This document shows, one piece after another, positions 1-7,013 of a stretch of 33,559 nt of DNA. A program made the translations under genes and the position numbers. Numbering within the stretch: the stretch's first letter is position 1; each line of letters begins with the position of its first letter. The DNA is from Lachnospiraceae bacterium. GTDB lineage: Bacteria; Bacillota; Clostridia; Lachnospirales; Lachnospiraceae. The stretch lies in contig JAFZRH010000030.1 in the NCBI GenBank assembly GCA_017619975.1, positions 1-33,559 of the forward strand. Reading direction: 5' to 3'. The notes beneath the pieces were generated by a model. It was not told the origin of the DNA and did no database searches. It was given only the letters and a program-made list of their open reading frames with translations.

Positions 1-1
1 C

Positions 2-661
2 AAAACCATCCTTTTCGATATGGACGGCGTCCTGCTGGATACGGAAAAGCTTTTCATCGATATCTGGATGGATCTGGAGGAGAACCCTTCGCCGAAGCTG
101 GAACAGCTGCTCTGCGACGTCATCGGCTTAAACGAGACTTCCACCCGGCAGCATTTTGCCGAAGTGATGGGCGAGGCCTATCCTTTTAACGAGATGCGCG
201 CCCGCATGCGTCAGATTTTTGCCAGGATCCGTGAAGCCGGGAAGCTGCCGGTCAAAAAAGGCGCTAAGGACTGTCTGGAAGCGCTGCATGGGGCCGGCTA
301 TAAGCTGGGACTGGCGAGCTCCACGTACCGGGATATCGTGGAAGCGGAACTGAGATCGGTCGGTCTGTTCGAATATTTTGACGGGATCGTCTGCGGCGAC
401 GAGCTGTCACACGGCAAGCCGGATCCGGAGATCTTCCGGAAAGCGGCGGCTCTTCTGGAGAGCGATCCGCAAGACTGCATCGTCATTGAGGATTCTTTCA
501 ACGGCATCCGCGCCGCGCACGCTGCCGGCATGCGGCCGCTCATGGTGCCGGACATCAAGCAGCCGGATGAAGAGATCCGGTCTCTTTGCGAGTGGATCTG
601 CCCGGACCTTGCGGCCGCTGTTCAGTTCATCCGGGAAGCGGAAAAAGAACAGGCCGGATGA
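2..661 (+). CDS. HAD-superfamily phosphatase/beta-phosphoglucomutase-like hydrolase, 5' end cut by window
   Basis: This is a Mg-dependent phosphohydrolase or phosphoglucomutase of the HAD superfamily, probably acting on small sugar phosphates in the cytoplasm. The first ATG in the window (position 20) is not the true start. The same frame reads upstream as KTILFD joined to MDGVLLDTE, which completes HAD motif I (FDMDGVLLDTE), so the gene begins before base 1. Motif II is the Ser of GLASS, motif III the Lys of HGKPDPEIF, and motif IV is IEDSFNGIRAA with its acidic pair. A helical cap lies between motif I and motif II, as in the beta-phosphoglucomutase/GPP-type subfamily. The substrate cannot be read from sequence. 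The gene ends at TGA 659-661, about 75 bases before a hairpin terminator. Nothing links it to the sigma factor downstream. Confidence 0.9.
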   Translation, partial: KTILFDMDGVLLDTEKLFIDIWMDLEENPSPKLEQLLCDVIGLNETSTRQHFAEVMGEAYPFNEMRARMRQIFARIREAGKLPVKKGAKDCLEALHGAGYKLGLASSTYRDIVEAELRSVGLFEYFDGIVCGDELSHGKPDPEIFRKAAALLESDPQDCIVIEDSFNGIRAAHAAGMRPLMVPDIKQPDEEIRSLCEWICPDLAAAVQFIREAEKEQAG

Positions 662-688
662 CAGGGAGCCGGAGCCCGCTGCAAATCC

Positions 689-729
689 TTGACATACCCT
701 TGACAAAACTTAAAAACTGTGACTAATCT
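689..729 (+). promoter_or_regulatory. Possible sigma-A promoter with duplicated TTGACA
   Basis: CCTTGACA occurs twice, 11 bases apart, giving TTGACA at 689-694 and 700-705. An 18-base spacer from the second leads to TAATCT (724-729), a weak -10. Transcription from here would have to read through the hairpin at 736-766 to reach the sigma factor gene. It could serve as an attenuated basal promoter or be chance. Confidence 0.3.
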
Positions 730-735
730 TTTTTC

Positions 736-766
736 GGGTGGAAGGCAACCTTCCGCCTTCTTTTTT
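736..766 (+). terminator. Rho-independent terminator after the HAD gene
   Basis: A 10-bp stem (736-745 with 749-758, two G-T wobbles) around a CAA loop is followed by TCTTTTTT (759-766). Its position 75 bases after the HAD stop fits a terminator for that gene. The stem overlaps the proposed -35 of the ECF-type promoter at 745-774. Confidence 0.6.
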
Positions 767-774
767 CGTATAAT
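745..774 (+). promoter_or_regulatory. Candidate ECF-type autoregulatory promoter
   Basis: GCAACC (745-750) and CGTATAAT (767-774) are separated by 16 bases, so AAC-N17-CGT. This matches the general AAC...CGT form of promoters read by ECF sigma factors, and ECF sigma factors commonly drive their own genes. CGTATAAT also contains a perfect sigma-A -10 (TATAAT, 769-774), but no TTGACA-like -35 stands at the right distance from it. The promoter lies about 95 bases before the sigma factor start. Confidence 0.5.
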
Positions 775-776
775 GG

Positions 777-852
777 GGCAGGAGAGAGAAAAAACTTATC
801 TCCTGCCTGAGAAGGATAGCGGCTTTGAGGAAACTCCTTCTTCTTCAAAGCC
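777..852 (+). other. Structured 5' leader of the sigma factor mRNA
   Basis: Two hairpins lie between the promoter and the ribosome binding site. One is a perfect 9-bp stem (777-785 with 799-807) around a 13-base A-rich loop. The second pairs GGCTTTGA (821-828) with TTCAAAGCC (844-852). The second ends only three bases before GGAAGGAG, the ribosome binding site, so it might affect translation start. No known riboswitch family is recognised. Confidence 0.4.
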
Positions 853-869
853 GTCGGAAGGAGTCCTTT

Positions 870-1427
870 ATGAACCCGAAAGAAATGCTGGAAGCGCTGG
901 CCGGGCGGGATGAATCCGTCCTGACGCAGATCGCTTCGCGCTACGGTCCCTACGTCCGAAAGACCGCTTTTCGGATCCTCCGCGATGAAGAAGACGTACG
1001 TGAGGTGGAAAACGACGTCTGGCTGAAGCTGTGGCATGGCGAGGTCCCCGAAGATCCGGAAGAGCTGAAGGCACGGCTGGGACTGTACAGCCGTCAGCTG
1101 GCGATCGACCGCCTGCGGATAAATAGCGCCGCGCGCAGAGGCAGGGGCGAATACGCGCTTGCGCTGGAAGAGCTGGAGGATGCCCTTCCGGATCCCTCAC
1201 AGCAGGATCCGGCGGACCGGCTGGCCTTAAAGGAAGCCATGAGCCGTTTCCTGAAAGGCCTGCCAAAGCGCGACCGACAGCTGTTTGTCTGCCGCTACTG
1301 GTACGGCCTCAGCGTGAAAGAATGTGCCGAAGCGTTTTCCCTGGGAGAGAGCGCCGTCAAGGCCGCGCTGCTCCGGATCCGCAAGAAGCTGAAACAGCAG
1401 CTCGAAAAAGAGGAGATACCGATATGA
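870..1427 (+). CDS. RNA polymerase ECF-family sigma-70 factor
   Basis: This 185-residue alternative sigma factor carries the ECF layout of regions 2 and 4 only. Region 2 spans about residues 20-90 (RYGPYVRKTAFRIL, then DVWLKLW). Region 4 spans about 125-178 and ends in a helix-turn-helix (LSVKECAEAFSLGESAVKAAL). The start was set at 870 because GGAAGGAG lies seven bases upstream; an in-frame non-ATG start at 825 has no such site. The stop overlaps the next gene's start in an ATGA, so the two proteins are translationally coupled. The partner is a membrane protein with an anti-sigma-like N-terminus fused to a serpin. An ECF-like promoter upstream suggests self-activation. Target genes elsewhere are unknown. 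Confidence 0.92.
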   Translation: MNPKEMLEALAGRDESVLTQIASRYGPYVRKTAFRILRDEEDVREVENDVWLKLWHGEVPEDPEELKARLGLYSRQLAIDRLRINSAARRGRGEYALALEELEDALPDPSQQDPADRLALKEAMSRFLKGLPKRDRQLFVCRYWYGLSVKECAEAFSLGESAVKAALLRIRKKLKQQLEKEEIPI

Positions 1428-2956
1428 CGAAGGAAGATCTGAAAAAAGCGATCCTTGATACAGAAGACGAATGGATTGAAGAGGCTCTGCCGAAAGGTTT
1501 CGGAAAGACGAGAAAAGTTCGCTCCCGCTGGTTTCGTCCGGCGCTGGCTGCAGCTGCGTGTGTCCTGATTGCGGTTCTGGGCCTGCTGCTTTTGCCGAGA
1601 CGCCCGGATCCCAATACAGAAAGAGCAACAGACAAAAGCATTTTGGAGCAGCTGATTGAAAACATTACGCCTGTCGCGCATGCGTTTGCGCTGGCGGAGG
1701 CGGAATATCCGGATTCTGCGATAGACAGCAGCCTATATCCGAGAACCTGGAAGGAAATGACGGAAAAATATGCCGAAATAGAAGCAAAATATATGGAGGC
1801 GCACCAAAAGGATCAGCAGGAATTCGCTCAGGTGAGAGGAAACGGAGAAAGTCTGAAACCGTTTCTGCAGCAGGCGATCCGCCTCTCCCTTGAGAATGCG
1901 GACGGGAAAAACGCTCTTTCAGCACCTCTCAATCTGTATTTCGGACTCGCCATGCTGGCGGAAAGCACAGCCGGTGAAACAAGACAGGAGATCCTGGATG
2001 CGATCGGAGCCGGAAGCTTGGAAGCGCTTCGGGAGCAGGCCGGAAAGGTCTGGCGGGCCAATTACTACGACGACGGGAACGTCAAAAGCATTCTGGGCAG
2101 CTCTCTCTGGCTGTCAGATTCGCTTTCCTATAACAAAAACACGGTAAAGCAGATCAGCGAATCGTACTATGCCTCGGTTTTCCGGGGAGAGATGGGTACA
2201 GAAGAATATAATGAAGTGCTGCGGCAGTGGATTAACGCGCAGACGGGCTCTCTGTTGGAAGAACTCACCGCTCAGCTGTCCATGGTTCCGCAGACCGTGC
2301 TGGAACTCGTCAGCACGGTGTACTTCCAGGACCGGTGGGATGCCGAGTTTTCAAAAGAAAACAATCGGGACGGCATTTTTCACGGCGCGGCGCAGGAGAC
2401 TGCCGTGACGTTCATGAATCAGACGGACTGGTACGGTGTTTACTATTACGGGGAGCATTTCGGCGCATACGCCAAAAGGATGAGATCCTCCGATGCGGTG
2501 ATGTATTTCATCCTGCCGGATGAAGGCGTCAGCATGGAGGAACTGCTGACTGACGAAGATCTGCAGGCGTTCCTGACGTCAGACAAAGCGGTTCCGAACG
2601 TAACGATCAAGGTCAATTTTTCACTGCCGAAGTTCGATATCATGATGGATCAGGATCTCTCGAATGCAGTGAAAGCGCTCGGAATTCAGAAAGTTTTCGA
2701 CCCTCAGCTTGCGGATTTCAGCAGCGTGACCGGAAAGGCGGATGCTGCCGCCTGGCTCTCGGAAGTGAGGCAGGGCGCCCGGATCATGGTGGACGAGGAA
2801 GGCGTAAAGGCCGCGGCCTATTTGCGCATCGTTGCTCCCGGTGCTCCGATGCCGCCCGAGGAAGAGATCGACTTTGTCCTGGACCGGCCGTTCCTTTTCG
2901 TGCTGCGCAGCCGGGACGATCTGCCCCTGCTGGCCGGGATCGTGAACCAGCCGTAG
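1424..2956 (+). CDS. Membrane-anchored serpin with anti-sigma-like N-terminus
   Basis: This 510-residue protein has three parts. Residues 1-36 are cytoplasmic and resemble the short acidic N-terminus (ILDTEDEWIEEALP) followed by a basic stretch seen in many clostridial ECF-linked anti-sigma factors. Residues 37-58 form one membrane segment. Residues 60-135 are a hydrophilic linker, and about 135-510 form a full-length serpin domain outside the cell. The serpin hinge reads DEEGVKAAAY (457-466), followed by a Pro/Ala-rich reactive loop (APGAPMPP) and the conserved DRPFLF near the end. Serpins trap serine or cysteine proteases by loop insertion after cleavage. The hinge keeps E-E-G and three Ala but has Val at P14 and Tyr at P9, so true inhibition is uncertain. 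The ATGA overlap with the ECF sigma gene supports a sensor/anti-sigma role, which is inference. Confidence 0.88.
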   Translation: MTKEDLKKAILDTEDEWIEEALPKGFGKTRKVRSRWFRPALAAAACVLIAVLGLLLLPRRPDPNTERATDKSILEQLIENITPVAHAFALAEAEYPDSAIDSSLYPRTWKEMTEKYAEIEAKYMEAHQKDQQEFAQVRGNGESLKPFLQQAIRLSLENADGKNALSAPLNLYFGLAMLAESTAGETRQEILDAIGAGSLEALREQAGKVWRANYYDDGNVKSILGSSLWLSDSLSYNKNTVKQISESYYASVFRGEMGTEEYNEVLRQWINAQTGSLLEELTAQLSMVPQTVLELVSTVYFQDRWDAEFSKENNRDGIFHGAAQETAVTFMNQTDWYGVYYYGEHFGAYAKRMRSSDAVMYFILPDEGVSMEELLTDEDLQAFLTSDKAVPNVTIKVNFSLPKFDIMMDQDLSNAVKALGIQKVFDPQLADFSSVTGKADAAAWLSEVRQGARIMVDEEGVKAAAYLRIVAPGAPMPPEEEIDFVLDRPFLFVLRSRDDLPLLAGIVNQP

Positions 2957-2970
2957 ACTGAAGGCGAAGC

Positions 2971-3018
2971 GGAAGAGTTCCTTATTCTCCTGCATGAGGA
3001 GGGGAGCTCTTCCTTTTT
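2971..3018 (+). terminator. Rho-independent terminator after the serpin gene
   Basis: An outer 11-bp stem (2971-2981 with 3003-3013, one G-T wobble) encloses a second small stem (2987-2991 with 2997-3001) and is followed by TTTTT (3014-3018). It closes the sigma/serpin operon 15 bases after its stop codon. Confidence 0.8.
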
Positions 3019-3019
3019 A

Positions 3020-3048
3020 TTGACTTTTTCCAATTTTCATCGTAAGAT
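3020..3048 (+). promoter_or_regulatory. Sigma-A promoter for the DUF805/radical SAM pair
   Basis: TTGACT (3020-3025), a 17-base spacer and TAAGAT (3043-3048) form a good vegetative promoter just after the serpin terminator and about 100 bases before the DUF805 start. The pair downstream is therefore likely its own transcription unit. Confidence 0.65.
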
Positions 3049-3151
3049 GACCACAGCAAACAGCCTTCCTTGAATGAATTCTTTATAGTATTTGACGGAG
3101 AAGGCGGTTCGGTTTCTCGATGATTCCGATCATCCGCAAAGGAGGAACTGC

Positions 3152-3895
3152 ATGGAGAAAATAAGCTTCGGAAAAACATATATGGATTTCTGGAAGAGAT
3201 CCTTTGACTACAAAGGGACTTCTGATCGGCGTGAATTCTGGCTGCCGATCGGCCTGCATATCGCTCTGACGGCCGCGGCGATCGTTTTGTGGCTGATCTG
3301 CCGGGACAATGATGACCTGAACTGGCTCAGCATCCCTTTCTGGATCCTTCTTGTTTTTCTCTTTGTGACTCTTATTCCTTTTGTTGCCGTAACGGTCCGG
3401 CGTCTTCGCGATACGGGCCTCTCCGGGCTGTGGGCTTTCCTTCTTCTCTTTGTCGGGGCAGGCACCTTTGTCGTCCTGGCACTCTGTGCCGGCAGCAGCG
3501 GCTTTTATCCCGGAAACAACCGGCCTGTGAACGTCTATGGCCCGCCGCCCTGGTATGATGTGACAACGGTACCGGAGCCGCTGTACGGCACACCAGCCTG
3601 GGACGAAACGGATCCCGCCGAAAAGACGCCGGCTTTCGACCCGTCCCAGAACGAGCCGGTCGACGTGTACGGTCCGCCCGAATGGTTCGGCACGAAGGAT
3701 ACGGAAGATCCCGCCGTGGAGACGCCGGATTTTGATCCCGCCAACAACGAACCGGTTGCCGTGTACGGCCCGCCCGAATGGTTTGAAAACTCGAAAGAGG
3801 GTTCCGCGGAAGATACGGCACCCTTCGATCCGTCCCGCAATACCGATGCTCCGCTTTACGGTCCGCCCGAATGGTTTACTCAATCGGACAAATAA
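3152..3895 (+). CDS. DUF805 membrane protein with C-terminal YGPPEWF repeats
   Basis: This is a 247-residue protein. Residues 1-115 are a DUF805-type integral membrane domain: the early SFDYKGTSDRREFW, hydrophobic segments near 33-50, 61-82 and 92-113, and VRRLRDTGLSG before the last one. DUF805 has no established biochemical role. Residues 118-247 are a hydrophilic tail unlike ordinary DUF805 proteins. It carries copies of FDPxxNEPVxVYGPPEWF at 118-135, 162-179, 194-211 and 225-242, plus a short variant PLYGTPAW (143-150). The start at 3152 is chosen because AAAGGAGG lies just upstream; an in-frame start at 3092 lacks a ribosome site. A radical SAM/SPASM gene begins 15 bases downstream, so the tail may be that enzyme's substrate (inference). 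Confidence 0.88.
   Translation: MEKISFGKTYMDFWKRSFDYKGTSDRREFWLPIGLHIALTAAAIVLWLICRDNDDLNWLSIPFWILLVFLFVTLIPFVAVTVRRLRDTGLSGLWAFLLLFVGAGTFVVLALCAGSSGFYPGNNRPVNVYGPPPWYDVTTVPEPLYGTPAWDETDPAEKTPAFDPSQNEPVDVYGPPEWFGTKDTEDPAVETPDFDPANNEPVAVYGPPEWFENSKEGSAEDTAPFDPSRNTDAPLYGPPEWFTQSDK
3636..3880 (+). repeat. Tandem coding repeats for FDPxxNEPVxVYGPPEWF
   Basis: Three near-identical blocks encode this 18-residue unit. The shared CCGCCCGAATGGTT occurs at 3674, 3770 and 3863, a spacing of 96 and 93 bases (32 and 31 codons). A more diverged first copy lies about 3503-3556. The spacers between units are acidic and poorly conserved, while the aromatic and proline positions are kept. Confidence 0.85.
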
Positions 3896-3910
3896 GCGGA
3901 TTCCGAGAAG

Positions 3911-5020
3911 ATGAATAAAAAAACAGAAACAATCAGCAATTCCGGTCTGACGGAGCGGCAGAAGACCGTGCATCTCCGCCGGCTGGCCGAATACCGTGAT
4001 CTGGAGCTGCGGCCTTCGCCGCGGCTTCACACGCTGTTTATCGAAATGACGGAAAAGTGCAACGAGCACTGCCGTCACTGCGGGTCCTGGTGCGGGGACT
4101 ACAAAGAAAAGCACCCGACCACGACGGCGGAGATCAAGGGCTTTCTGGACCAGATCAAACAAGATTTTGACGTGAAGGAGATCCGACTGTGCATTACCGG
4201 CGGCGAACCGCTGCTACGGCCGGATTTTTTTGAAATCGTATATTACGCGAAATCGTTGGGCTTTGGCTGGGGCATGACCTCCAACGGCACGCTGATCACG
4301 CCGGAGGTCGCGAAAAAGCTTTATCTGGCCGGTATGCGCACAGTCTCGATCAGTGTGGACGGCTTAAAGGAAACGCACGAATGGTTTCGTCAGGCGCCGC
4401 GCTACGACGCGACCATTCAGGGCGTGAAAAACCTTCTGGCATATCCCTTCGATCACGTGCAGATCACGACGGTCGTGCACGGGCGGAACATCAACGAGCT
4501 GGAAGAGATGTATCAGCAGTTTTCCGCTCTGGGCATCCGTTCCTGGCGCGTGATCAATATCGAACCGATGGGCCGTGCGAAGGATCAGCCGGAGCTGCTC
4601 CTGACCCCCGACCAACTAAAACAGATGTTTTCTTTTATCCGCGAGAAGCGGAATGCCGGCCCGATGGAAGTCACCTACGGCTGCAGTCACTACCTGGGCA
4701 CGGAATTTGAGCGGGAGCTGCGTCCGTGGTATTTTATTTGCGGTGCGGGAGTCTATACGGCATCCATGACCGCGGGCGGTGACTTTGTCAGCTGCCTGGA
4801 CCTGGAGCGCCGGCCGGAGCTCGTGGAAGGGAACGTGCGCACGGATCGCTTTAAAGACGTCTGGGAGAAGAAGTACCGCATCTTCCGCACAGACTGGCGG
4901 AAGGTCGGAAAATGCGCCGAATGCGAGCATTACCGTTTCTGCGCGGGCGATTCCTTCCACAGCTGGGATTTCGATAAGATGGAGCCGATCCTTTGCTTAA
5001 AAGGGATCCTGTTCGAATAG
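3911..5020 (+). CDS. Radical SAM/SPASM-domain peptide-maturase-like enzyme
   Basis: This 369-residue enzyme has an N-terminal radical SAM core with CxxxCxxC at C50, C54 and C57 (an extra C61 follows), ITGGEPLLRPDFF as the SAM-binding GGE motif, and a C-terminal SPASM domain. The SPASM cysteines are C277, C295, C335, C338, C344 and C362 (CxxC-x5-C spacing), which should bind auxiliary iron-sulfur clusters. SPASM enzymes usually modify peptides, for example by crosslinking side chains. The motif around the cluster (RCHCGSWC-like) and the late HSWDF resemble, from memory, radical SAM proteins paired with YGxP-containing lipoproteins in Bacteroidetes. It follows the YGPPEWF-repeat DUF805 gene by 15 bases. 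The ribosome site is weak (CCGAGAAG), fitting translation coupled to the upstream gene. The substrate assignment is inference. Confidence 0.88.
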   Translation: MNKKTETISNSGLTERQKTVHLRRLAEYRDLELRPSPRLHTLFIEMTEKCNEHCRHCGSWCGDYKEKHPTTTAEIKGFLDQIKQDFDVKEIRLCITGGEPLLRPDFFEIVYYAKSLGFGWGMTSNGTLITPEVAKKLYLAGMRTVSISVDGLKETHEWFRQAPRYDATIQGVKNLLAYPFDHVQITTVVHGRNINELEEMYQQFSALGIRSWRVINIEPMGRAKDQPELLLTPDQLKQMFSFIREKRNAGPMEVTYGCSHYLGTEFERELRPWYFICGAGVYTASMTAGGDFVSCLDLERRPELVEGNVRTDRFKDVWEKKYRIFRTDWRKVGKCAECEHYRFCAGDSFHSWDFDKMEPILCLKGILFE

Positions 5021-5049
5021 TGCCAAAGGGGACGGTTCCTTTTGGCACT
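5019..5049. repeat. REP-like palindrome containing GGGGACGGTTCC
   Basis: A 31-base inverted repeat begins AGTGCCAAA and ends TTTGGCACT, and pairs along nearly its whole length with two G-T wobbles. Its first bases form the stop codon of the radical SAM gene. The core GGGGACGGTTCC flanked by TGCCAAA/TTTGGCA is, from memory, a palindrome scattered in many clostridial genomes and associated with REP-type (Y1-transposase-linked) elements. No transposase is in this window. As RNA it would form a hairpin but lacks a T-tract. Confidence 0.6.
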
Positions 5050-5098
5050 GTTTGGTGTAAAAACTGATGAAATAGAAACGCGAAAAGGATACAAAACG

Positions 5099-6934
5099 AT
5101 GCTGAACCTGAACAGTACACTCGGTGAACTCTACAAAACGCCGGTCGGAAAGGACCTGGCCGATAAAGTTCTGCTGCAGCTGGGCAAGCCGCGCAGTCTG
5201 CTGAGCAATCCGCTTGTTTCTCACATGAAGCTTTCAGCCCTGTCAAAGCTGACCGGCAGCAAGCTGGACGATTCGTTCTTCGAGACCATTCTGCGTCTGG
5301 CCAATCAGGAGCAGGAAACCGTCAAGGCTTCCAACGCTCCGGTCACGCCGGCCTGGTGGAAAGAAGCCGTTTTTTATCAGATCTATCCGAGAAGCTTCTG
5401 CGATTCCGACGGGGACGGCGTCGGCGACATTCCCGGCATTCTTTCGAAGCTGGATTACTTGAAGGAGCTTGGCGTGGATGCGCTCTGGCTTTCTCCCGTC
5501 TATGATTCTCCGAACGATGACAACGGCTACGATATCCGTGATTACAAGGCCATCATGAGGGAATTCGGTACAATGGAGGACTTCGACCGTCTGCTTTCGG
5601 AGGTCCATCGGCGCGGCATGCGGCTGATCATGGATCTGGTCGTCAATCATACTTCGGACGAGCATGCCTGGTTCCGGGAAGCGCTGGCGGATCCGGCTTC
5701 GCCAAAGCGGGACTACTATCTGCTTCGGGAAGGAGAGCCCGGAAAAACTCCCAACAACTGGAAAAGTTTCTTCTCGGGATCGGCCTGGCGTTATTTTCCG
5801 GAGCATAAGCTCTGGGGACTGCACCTTTTCTCCGCCAAGCAGATGGATCTGAACTGGGAGAACGAAGCGCTTCGGAAAGACGTGATCGGCATGATCCGCT
5901 GGTGGCTGGCAAAAGGGGTGGATGGCTTCCGTATGGACGTCATCAATTATATTTCAAAAGAGCCGGGACTGCCGGACGGAGATCCGGCGATCGGCGCGCT
6001 GGTCGGCTTTACCGGCATCGAGCAGTACATGTACGGGCCGCGCCTGCACGAATACTTAAGGCAGATCCGGAAGGAAGCCTTTGATGATTTCGGCGCGTTC
6101 TCCGTCGGCGAAGTTCCGGGGCTCGGCATGAACATGAGCCGGGCCGTAACTGCGGAAGAGCGCAGGGAACTGGACATGGTCTTTTCCTTCGATCATCTGG
6201 AAACGCCCGGACATACCCGGGCAGACGATTACGAATACGATCTGAACTATTACCGGGACTATATCCTCGACTGGATCGAGAACTACGGCAGCAACTGCCG
6301 GATCTCGCTCTTTTTCAACAACCACGACAATCCCCGCATGGTCAGCAAGGTCTGCCGGGATCCGAAGCACCACCGTGCCGTGAGCAAGCTGCTGGCCGTC
6401 CTGCAGCTGACGCTCCCCGGGACGCCGTTTATCTTCCAGGGAGATGAAATGGGGCTGAGCAATTACGAGTTCACGAAGCTTTCCCAGATCACGGACGTGG
6501 AGGCGAAAGGCTTCATTCGCGAGAACCGCGGAAAGCTGAGCGAAGCGGAACTGCTGCGGCGGCTGAATGCAATGACGCGCGAACATGCCAGAGTTCTGCT
6601 GCCCTGGAACGAAAAACTGCTGCCGGCCCATGAGGGACTGAACCGGCAGTCCGTGCGGGAGGACGTTCTTCGGGACTATAAGATGCTCCTGAAGCTGCGC
6701 CGTTCGGATCCGGTCTTTGCCTACGGCAGCTTTCAGCTGATCAGCGGAAAACGAAACTGCTTTGTATACCGCCGCTCCTTGAAAGGGATCAGCTATGTGA
6801 TGGAAGCGAATCTGGGAAAAGAGGAACGGAAGGCCGTCTATACGGGAAAAGGAGCGCGTCTGATCTACGACAGCCTGCCCCGCGAGAACGGGATCCTTGG
6901 CGCCTTTGCCGTCAGGATCTGGAGAGAAAACTGA
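5099..6934 (+). CDS. GH13 alpha-glucosidase (oligo-1,6-glucosidase-like) with extra N-terminal domain
   Basis: This 611-residue glycoside hydrolase should release glucose from short alpha-glucans in the cytoplasm; no signal peptide is seen. The GH13 barrel begins near residue 84 (WWKEAVFYQIYPRSF). The catalytic residues are D280 (nucleophile, GFRMDVI), E338 (acid/base, GEVPG) and D410 (NNHDNPRM). MDLVVNHTSDEH and QMDLNWEN match the oligo-1,6-glucosidase/trehalose-6-phosphate hydrolase branch (usual QPDLN). Residues 1-80 are a predicted helical domain that most family members lack. The start at 5099 has AAAAGG about ten bases upstream; an in-frame start at 5042 lies inside the upstream palindrome and is less likely. 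Substrate choice among isomaltose, sucrose or maltose cannot be settled. Confidence 0.88.
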   Translation: MLNLNSTLGELYKTPVGKDLADKVLLQLGKPRSLLSNPLVSHMKLSALSKLTGSKLDDSFFETILRLANQEQETVKASNAPVTPAWWKEAVFYQIYPRSFCDSDGDGVGDIPGILSKLDYLKELGVDALWLSPVYDSPNDDNGYDIRDYKAIMREFGTMEDFDRLLSEVHRRGMRLIMDLVVNHTSDEHAWFREALADPASPKRDYYLLREGEPGKTPNNWKSFFSGSAWRYFPEHKLWGLHLFSAKQMDLNWENEALRKDVIGMIRWWLAKGVDGFRMDVINYISKEPGLPDGDPAIGALVGFTGIEQYMYGPRLHEYLRQIRKEAFDDFGAFSVGEVPGLGMNMSRAVTAEERRELDMVFSFDHLETPGHTRADDYEYDLNYYRDYILDWIENYGSNCRISLFFNNHDNPRMVSKVCRDPKHHRAVSKLLAVLQLTLPGTPFIFQGDEMGLSNYEFTKLSQITDVEAKGFIRENRGKLSEAELLRRLNAMTREHARVLLPWNEKLLPAHEGLNRQSVREDVLRDYKMLLKLRRSDPVFAYGSFQLISGKRNCFVYRRSLKGISYVMEANLGKEERKAVYTGKGARLIYDSLPRENGILGAFAVRIWREN

Positions 6935-6956
6935 AACAGGTTTTTCGGCTGAATCG

Positions 6957-6995
6957 AAAAAGCCGTCTGATCCCTGCGGAATCAGGCGGCTTTTT
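6957..6995. terminator. Bidirectional terminator between the GH13 gene and HU
   Basis: A stem pairing AAAAGCCG (6957-6964) and TCTGAT (6965-6970) with ATCAGGCGGCTTTT (6981-6994) has T-runs on both strands. It lies between convergent genes, so it probably ends the GH13 transcript and the HU transcript alike. Confidence 0.85.
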
Positions 6996-7013
6996 GCTGC
7001 TCGGAAGAGAGGA

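Noticed and set aside
3472-3880. Possibility that the DUF805 repeat region is a minisatellite without coding role
   Set aside because: The frame is kept, substitutions spare the motif residues, and repeat spacing is a whole number of codons.
3083-4162. Minus-strand open frame opposite the DUF805 repeats
   Set aside because: Its repetitive Arg/Gly text is the reverse complement of the YGPPEWF repeat coding region; no independent signal supports it.
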